Assembly (NCBI GenBank): GCA_031262285.1
Contig: JAISHZ010000320.1
Coordinates: forward strand, 1 to 25,745
Direction: 5' to 3'
Source of the DNA: Lachnospiraceae bacterium
GTDB taxonomy: Bacteria > Bacillota_A > Clostridia > Lachnospirales > Lachnospiraceae
DNA: 25,745 bases
Positions 23,030-25,745 of this stretch are shown here, piece after piece (position 1 is the stretch's first letter; each line of letters starts with the position of its first letter). The translations under genes were made by a program, and so were the position numbers. Below the pieces are notes generated by a model. It searched no databases, had not been told where the DNA came from, and was given only the letters and a program-made list of their open reading frames with translations.

Positions 23030-23512
23030 TTACTCGCTTGGATACTGTAAGTTTTCCGATTTGAGTACGAAAAGGGTCTCATCTAAAAATCTTTTTGCGT
23101 AGAACTGTGCCATGGGAAGATTCATATCCAGGTAATTACCGCAGTCTCTTGGCGTTGCGCCGGGAATATCCCCGGTAAAATCACGTATCCATTCAAACAT
23201 GGAAATGAGGAGTTCTACGATATCGCCGGAACTATAGTTTCCCACCAACATCAGATAAAATCCGGTGCGGCAACCCATGGGTCCAAAATAGAGCACCTTT
23301 TCCTTGTAAATAGGGTGGTTGCGTAAAAAAGTAGCACCCAAGTGTTCGAGCGTGTGAATCTCAGCAGTGTTCATCACAGGTTCTTGATTGGGGGTCGTCA
23401 TTCTCAAATCGAATGTGGTAGCAAAGGTATCCCCCACCGGATCAACTCTTGAAACATAGATACCGCGTAATAATTGTAAATGATTCACTTGAAAACTTGC
23501 GATTTTTTCCAT
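23030..23512 (-). CDS. luxS: S-ribosylhomocysteine lyase LuxS
   Basis: Splits S-ribosylhomocysteine to homocysteine and DPD, the precursor of autoinducer-2, as part of the activated methyl cycle. The 160-residue protein has metal ligands H53 and H57 in IHTLEHL and C124 in PRDCGNY. C81 in GPMGCRTGFYL is the catalytic cysteine. The N-terminus MEKIASFQVNH is the usual LuxS start, so ATG at 23512 (SD GAGGG) is preferred over the in-frame ATG at 23563. A leader hairpin and a palindrome lie just upstream. The nucleosidase gene that usually supplies its substrate (mtnN) is not in the window. Confidence 0.96.
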   Translation of the reverse strand: MEKIASFQVNHLQLLRGIYVSRVDPVGDTFATTFDLRMTTPNQEPVMNTAEIHTLEHLGATFLRNHPIYKEKVLYFGPMGCRTGFYLMLVGNYSSGDIVELLISMFEWIRDFTGDIPGATPRDCGNYLDMNLPMAQFYAKRFLDETLFVLKSENLQYPSE

Positions 23513-23538
23513 TTGTACCCTCTGATGTTTTCTATTCT

Positions 23539-23579
23539 TAGGAACCGTGGAGGTTCCTATCATCGATTGACAGTGTCAA
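23539..23579 (-). promoter_or_regulatory. Two inverted repeats upstream of luxS
   Basis: TAGGAACC (23539-23546) and GGTTCCTA (23552-23559) form a perfect 8-bp stem with a 5-base loop, 27 bases before the luxS start. TTGACAGTGTCAA (23567-23579) is a 13-base palindrome around a central G. On the luxS strand it contains TTGACA, but no -10 box lies at the right distance. An operator or leader structure is possible; neither matches a riboswitch that I can recognise. Confidence 0.4.
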
Positions 23580-23649
23580 GTCAGTGTTTTACCGAAAAAC
23601 ACAGGTCGGTTTCCGATCAATTTAGTTCGTTTACGTGGAACTTGAATGT

Positions 23650-24078
23650 TTACGAGCGTTCTTTTCGAAAAACAAAAAGTTTGCTTAAAAAGTAATTGGC
23701 GATTACCACCAAAACAGCGGCAACAAACGATGCAAGGAAGGTTCCTTGATACAAAAGATTGACAAGGATAAAATTGACTGCGGCATCCAAAAAGTAAGTT
23801 GAGACTCTAGCCAATACAAACTTCTTCGCTTCGCCTACCCAATTCTTCTCTTGGCTTTTAAACACATATTTACGATTGAGGATGAAAGCAACCGTGACAC
23901 CGACGACCCAATTGATCAAACTCAAAGTAAGATTTTGCCATACAATCGTCGCATCCAATATCGTAACGGCACAAATAAACTTTGCCGCCAAAGACACGAC
24001 AGTGGTGATGCCACCAACAACCAGATAATTAATGATTTCTTCATATTTCTTGTATTGCTTCCATAAGAATCGAAACAT
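23650..24078 (-). CDS. GtrA-family membrane protein
   Basis: GtrA-like proteins are small four-helix membrane proteins thought to help move or flip polyprenyl-linked sugars used in surface polysaccharide glycosylation. The 142 residues show four hydrophobic segments, near 17-38, 47-66, 86-105 and 111-133. Family features include NYLVVGGITTVVSLAAKF at the first helix and FILNRKYVFKS after the second. A basic tail (FVFRKERS) ends the protein. The SD (AAGGTG) overlaps the stop codon region of pgi, which ends 11 bases upstream, so translation is probably coupled to pgi. The sugar handled is unknown. Confidence 0.85.
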   Translation of the reverse strand: MFRFLWKQYKKYEEIINYLVVGGITTVVSLAAKFICAVTILDATIVWQNLTLSLINWVVGVTVAFILNRKYVFKSQEKNWVGEAKKFVLARVSTYFLDAAVNFILVNLLYQGTFLASFVAAVLVVIANYFLSKLFVFRKERS

Positions 24079-24089
24079 TTGTTTTCACC

Positions 24090-25457
24090 TTAATCAGTCT
24101 TGTGCGAGTATAAACGTGCTTCTAAAGATGCCTGCAACTCTTCAAAACCCGGTTTCCCAAGCAAAGCAAACATATTCTTTTTGTAACTCTCCACACCGGG
24201 TTGATTAAACGGATTCACTCCAAGCAAATAACCGCTGACCCCGCAAGCAAACTCAAAGAAATAGAACAATTCACCCAAATAAAACGCGTTCGCTTCCGGA
24301 ATCCGAATCATCAAGTTGGGAGTTTGTCCATCTGTATGCGCCAAAATCGTGCCGTTCATCGCACATTGATTAATAAAGTCCATTGATTTGCCCGTTAAAT
24401 AATTCAGACCATCCAAATCGACTTCTTCTTCTGCGATCAAAATCTTGGCACGCGAAGATTCGATAACAAGTACCGTTTCAAACAAATTGCGTGAGCCGTC
24501 TTGAATAAATTGCCCCATGGAGTGCAAGTCTGTCGTCAAATCTACCGCTGCCGGGAAAATACCTTTCTGATCTTTGCCTTCGCTCTCTCCGAACAATTGC
24601 TTCCACCATTCTGCTATGAAGTGGACAGAAGGCTCGTAGTTTGCCATGATTTCAATTTGCTTACCCTTGCGCAGTAAGATATTGCGCATCACTGCATACC
24701 GCAGCGCGTCATTTTGTGCGTAATCATCTTCCAGACAACGTTTTCTTGCACTTGCGGCACCTTCCATCAATGCTTGGATATCTACCCCGCTGACTGCAAT
24801 GGGTAAAAGCCCTACAGCGCTTAACACAGAAAAACGCCCTCCCACATCGTCCGGGACTACAAAAGTAGCATACCCTTTTGCGTCAGCAACTTTTTTTAAT
24901 GCTCCTCGAGATTGGTCTGTAGTAGCGTAGATTCGCTTCGAAGCTTCTTCGGATCCATATTTTCTCTCTAACTTTTCTTTCAGAACACGAAAAGCGATAG
25001 CTGGTTCTGTCGTTGTTCCTGATTTGGAAATCATATTGATACTAAAATCACGATCGCCGATTACATCTAATAAATCAGCCAGATAAGCTGAGCTGATAGA
25101 ATTACCGCAGAAATAGATTTCAGGCGCACAGCGTTTTTCCCTACTCACTACATTTGCAAAACTGTGTCCAAGGAATTCGATTGCCGCTCTGGTACCTAAA
25201 TACGAACCGCCGATACCGATGACGATCAGCACTTGCGAATCTTCTCTGATTTTCGTTGCTGCTGCCAAAATACGAGCAAATTCGTCCTTATCATAAGTGA
25301 TCGGAAGATCAATCCATCCCAAAAAGTCGTTTCCCGCACCGGTTCTTTCGACCAAAGTTTTTCTGGCATCTAAACAAGCCTGTTTCATCAAATCAACTTC
25401 TTGTTCGGAAATAAAAGTTCCGACTTTTGAATCATCAAATACAACCTGCTTTTTCAT
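24090..25457 (-). CDS. pgi: Glucose-6-phosphate isomerase
   Basis: Interconverts glucose 6-phosphate and fructose 6-phosphate in glycolysis and gluconeogenesis. The 455 residues match the shorter Bacillota form. [18 protein letters not shown] and [16 protein letters not shown] are the sugar-phosphate-binding loops of the two SIS domains. [14 protein letters not shown] and [14 protein letters not shown] are further conserved segments. The start ATG at 25457 has AAGGAAAGG upstream at a slightly long distance. It is transcribed away from the window edge and leads a pair with the GtrA gene. The pairing could supply hexose phosphate for surface sugars, but that is inference. Confidence 0.96.
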   Translation of the reverse strand: MKKQVVFDDSKVGTFISEQEVDLMKQACLDARKTLVERTGAGNDFLGWIDLPITYDKDEFARILAAATKIREDSQVLIVIGIGGSYLGTRAAIEFLGHSFANVVSREKRCAPEIYFCGNSISSAYLADLLDVIGDRDFSINMISKSGTTTEPAIAFRVLKEKLERKYGSEEASKRIYATTDQSRGALKKVADAKGYATFVVPDDVGGRFSVLSAVGLLPIAVSGVDIQALMEGAASARKRCLEDDYAQNDALRYAVMRNILLRKGKQIEIMANYEPSVHFIAEWWKQLFGESEGKDQKGIFPAAVDLTTDLHSMGQFIQDGSRNLFETVLVIESSRAKILIAEEEVDLDGLNYLTGKSMDFINQCAMNGTILAHTDGQTPNLMIRIPEANAFYLGELFYFFEFACGVSGYLLGVNPFNQPGVESYKKNMFALLGKPGFEELQASLEARLYSHKTD

Positions 25458-25745
25458 GGCATATCATCCTTTCCTTCTGCTTTGTGCGCTTCATAAGGGG
25501 TACCTTCTCTGCGGTATGAAAAGAAAAACGATTCCTTACACAAAATAATATACTGGAAATTTGTTACTATTCTCGTATGTGACGTTCATAGGAACATACC
25601 AGGTTGTGATCCTTGTGAAATGTTTCATTCTGAACAATTTCGACTGAGCGGAATGCAACCTAAGAATAGCAACAGAAATTTACACTTCCACAGTGTAGCA
25701 GACTTGCATTTCTTATTCAAGCGTTAGTCTTGCGTGTGTCATGAA
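25458..25745. other. Region upstream of pgi with no gene found
   Basis: No convincing coding frame or RNA gene is seen in these 288 bases. They presumably hold the pgi promoter on the minus strand; a TATATTAT stretch near 25546-25553 is a possible -10 but no good -35 was found. TACACTTCCACAGTGTA at 25681-25697 is a perfect 6-bp inverted repeat with a 5-base loop and could be an operator. The flanking gene lies outside the window. Confidence 0.4.

Noticed and set aside
23513..23563. Extended LuxS start at 23563
   Set aside because: LuxS proteins normally start at MEKI-type sequence; the added 17 residues would include the leader hairpin and have no family match.
23580..23604. GTGTTTT-ACCGA-AAAACAC hairpin between gtrA and luxS as a terminator
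   Set aside because: On the gtrA strand no T-run follows the stem, so it does not fit an intrinsic terminator.
1..25745. CRISPR array, prophage, transposase or tRNA/rRNA genes
   Set aside because: No regularly spaced direct repeats, no phage or transposase proteins, and no cloverleaf or rRNA-like sequence were recognised; the R1 and R2 copies are dispersed and carry no spacers.

Overview
The window looks like a chromosomal segment of an anaerobic, endospore-forming member of the Bacillota, class Clostridia, most likely Lachnospirales or a close relative. Evidence for this is the gene order hup - rqcP - yabP - yabQ - divIC - spoIIE - tilS - hpt - ftsH, a CotS-family spore-coat kinase, strong AGGAG-type ribosome binding sites, SigA-like promoters with 17-base spacers, and moderate base composition. 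The genus cannot be named from the sequence alone.

Layout, plus strand. 1-4310: a repeat copy, a SigA-type promoter, then a YicI-like GH31 alpha-xylosidase and a GH51 alpha-arabinofuranosidase, closed by a strong terminator. Together they would trim xylose and arabinose side groups from plant hemicellulose oligosaccharides. 4394-5529: a serine beta-lactamase-like hydrolase with its own promoter. 5623-7341: a membrane-anchored SurA/PrsA-type foldase with acidic Thr-rich regions, then a terminator. 7513-11379: CCA tRNA nucleotidyltransferase, a CotS-like kinase and a PEGA-domain lipoprotein. 11556-18965: the conserved core cluster of HU, RqcP, YabP, YabQ, DivIC, SpoIIE, TilS, HPRT and FtsH. This cluster links nucleoid structure, ribosome rescue, sporulation, division, tRNA modification, purine salvage and membrane proteolysis. 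19058-21169: a GH13 neopullulanase/cyclomaltodextrinase-like enzyme. 21366-22427: MurG.

Layout, minus strand, 25457 down to 22403: pgi and a GtrA-family membrane protein as a tight pair, then luxS and ywlG (UPF0340). ywlG converges on murG with a 25-base overlap of coding sequence.

The most interesting content is two families of short dispersed repeats. R1 (about 78 bases) has two hairpins followed by a Shine-Dalgarno sequence and an ATG. Four near-complete copies and one degenerate copy occur, all in the same direction as the adjacent genes. One supplies the start region of murG and a decayed one that of the GH31 gene. One gives rqcP its last codons and stop. One sits in the leader of yabQ. 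One is inserted in frame inside the GH31 protein, adding about 23 residues absent from E. coli YicI as recalled. The same reading frame is open through all four long copies. R2 (about 95 bases) lies ahead of the GH31, cca and hup transcription units. These look like portable leader elements, R1 apparently compatible with protein coding, comparable in behaviour to Rickettsia palindromic elements but different in sequence.

Other notable points: SpoIIE lacks its usual multi-pass membrane domain, and its gene is preceded by a promoter-like pair with the 21-base spacing typical of Spo0A-activated promoters. yabP has a SigE-like promoter.
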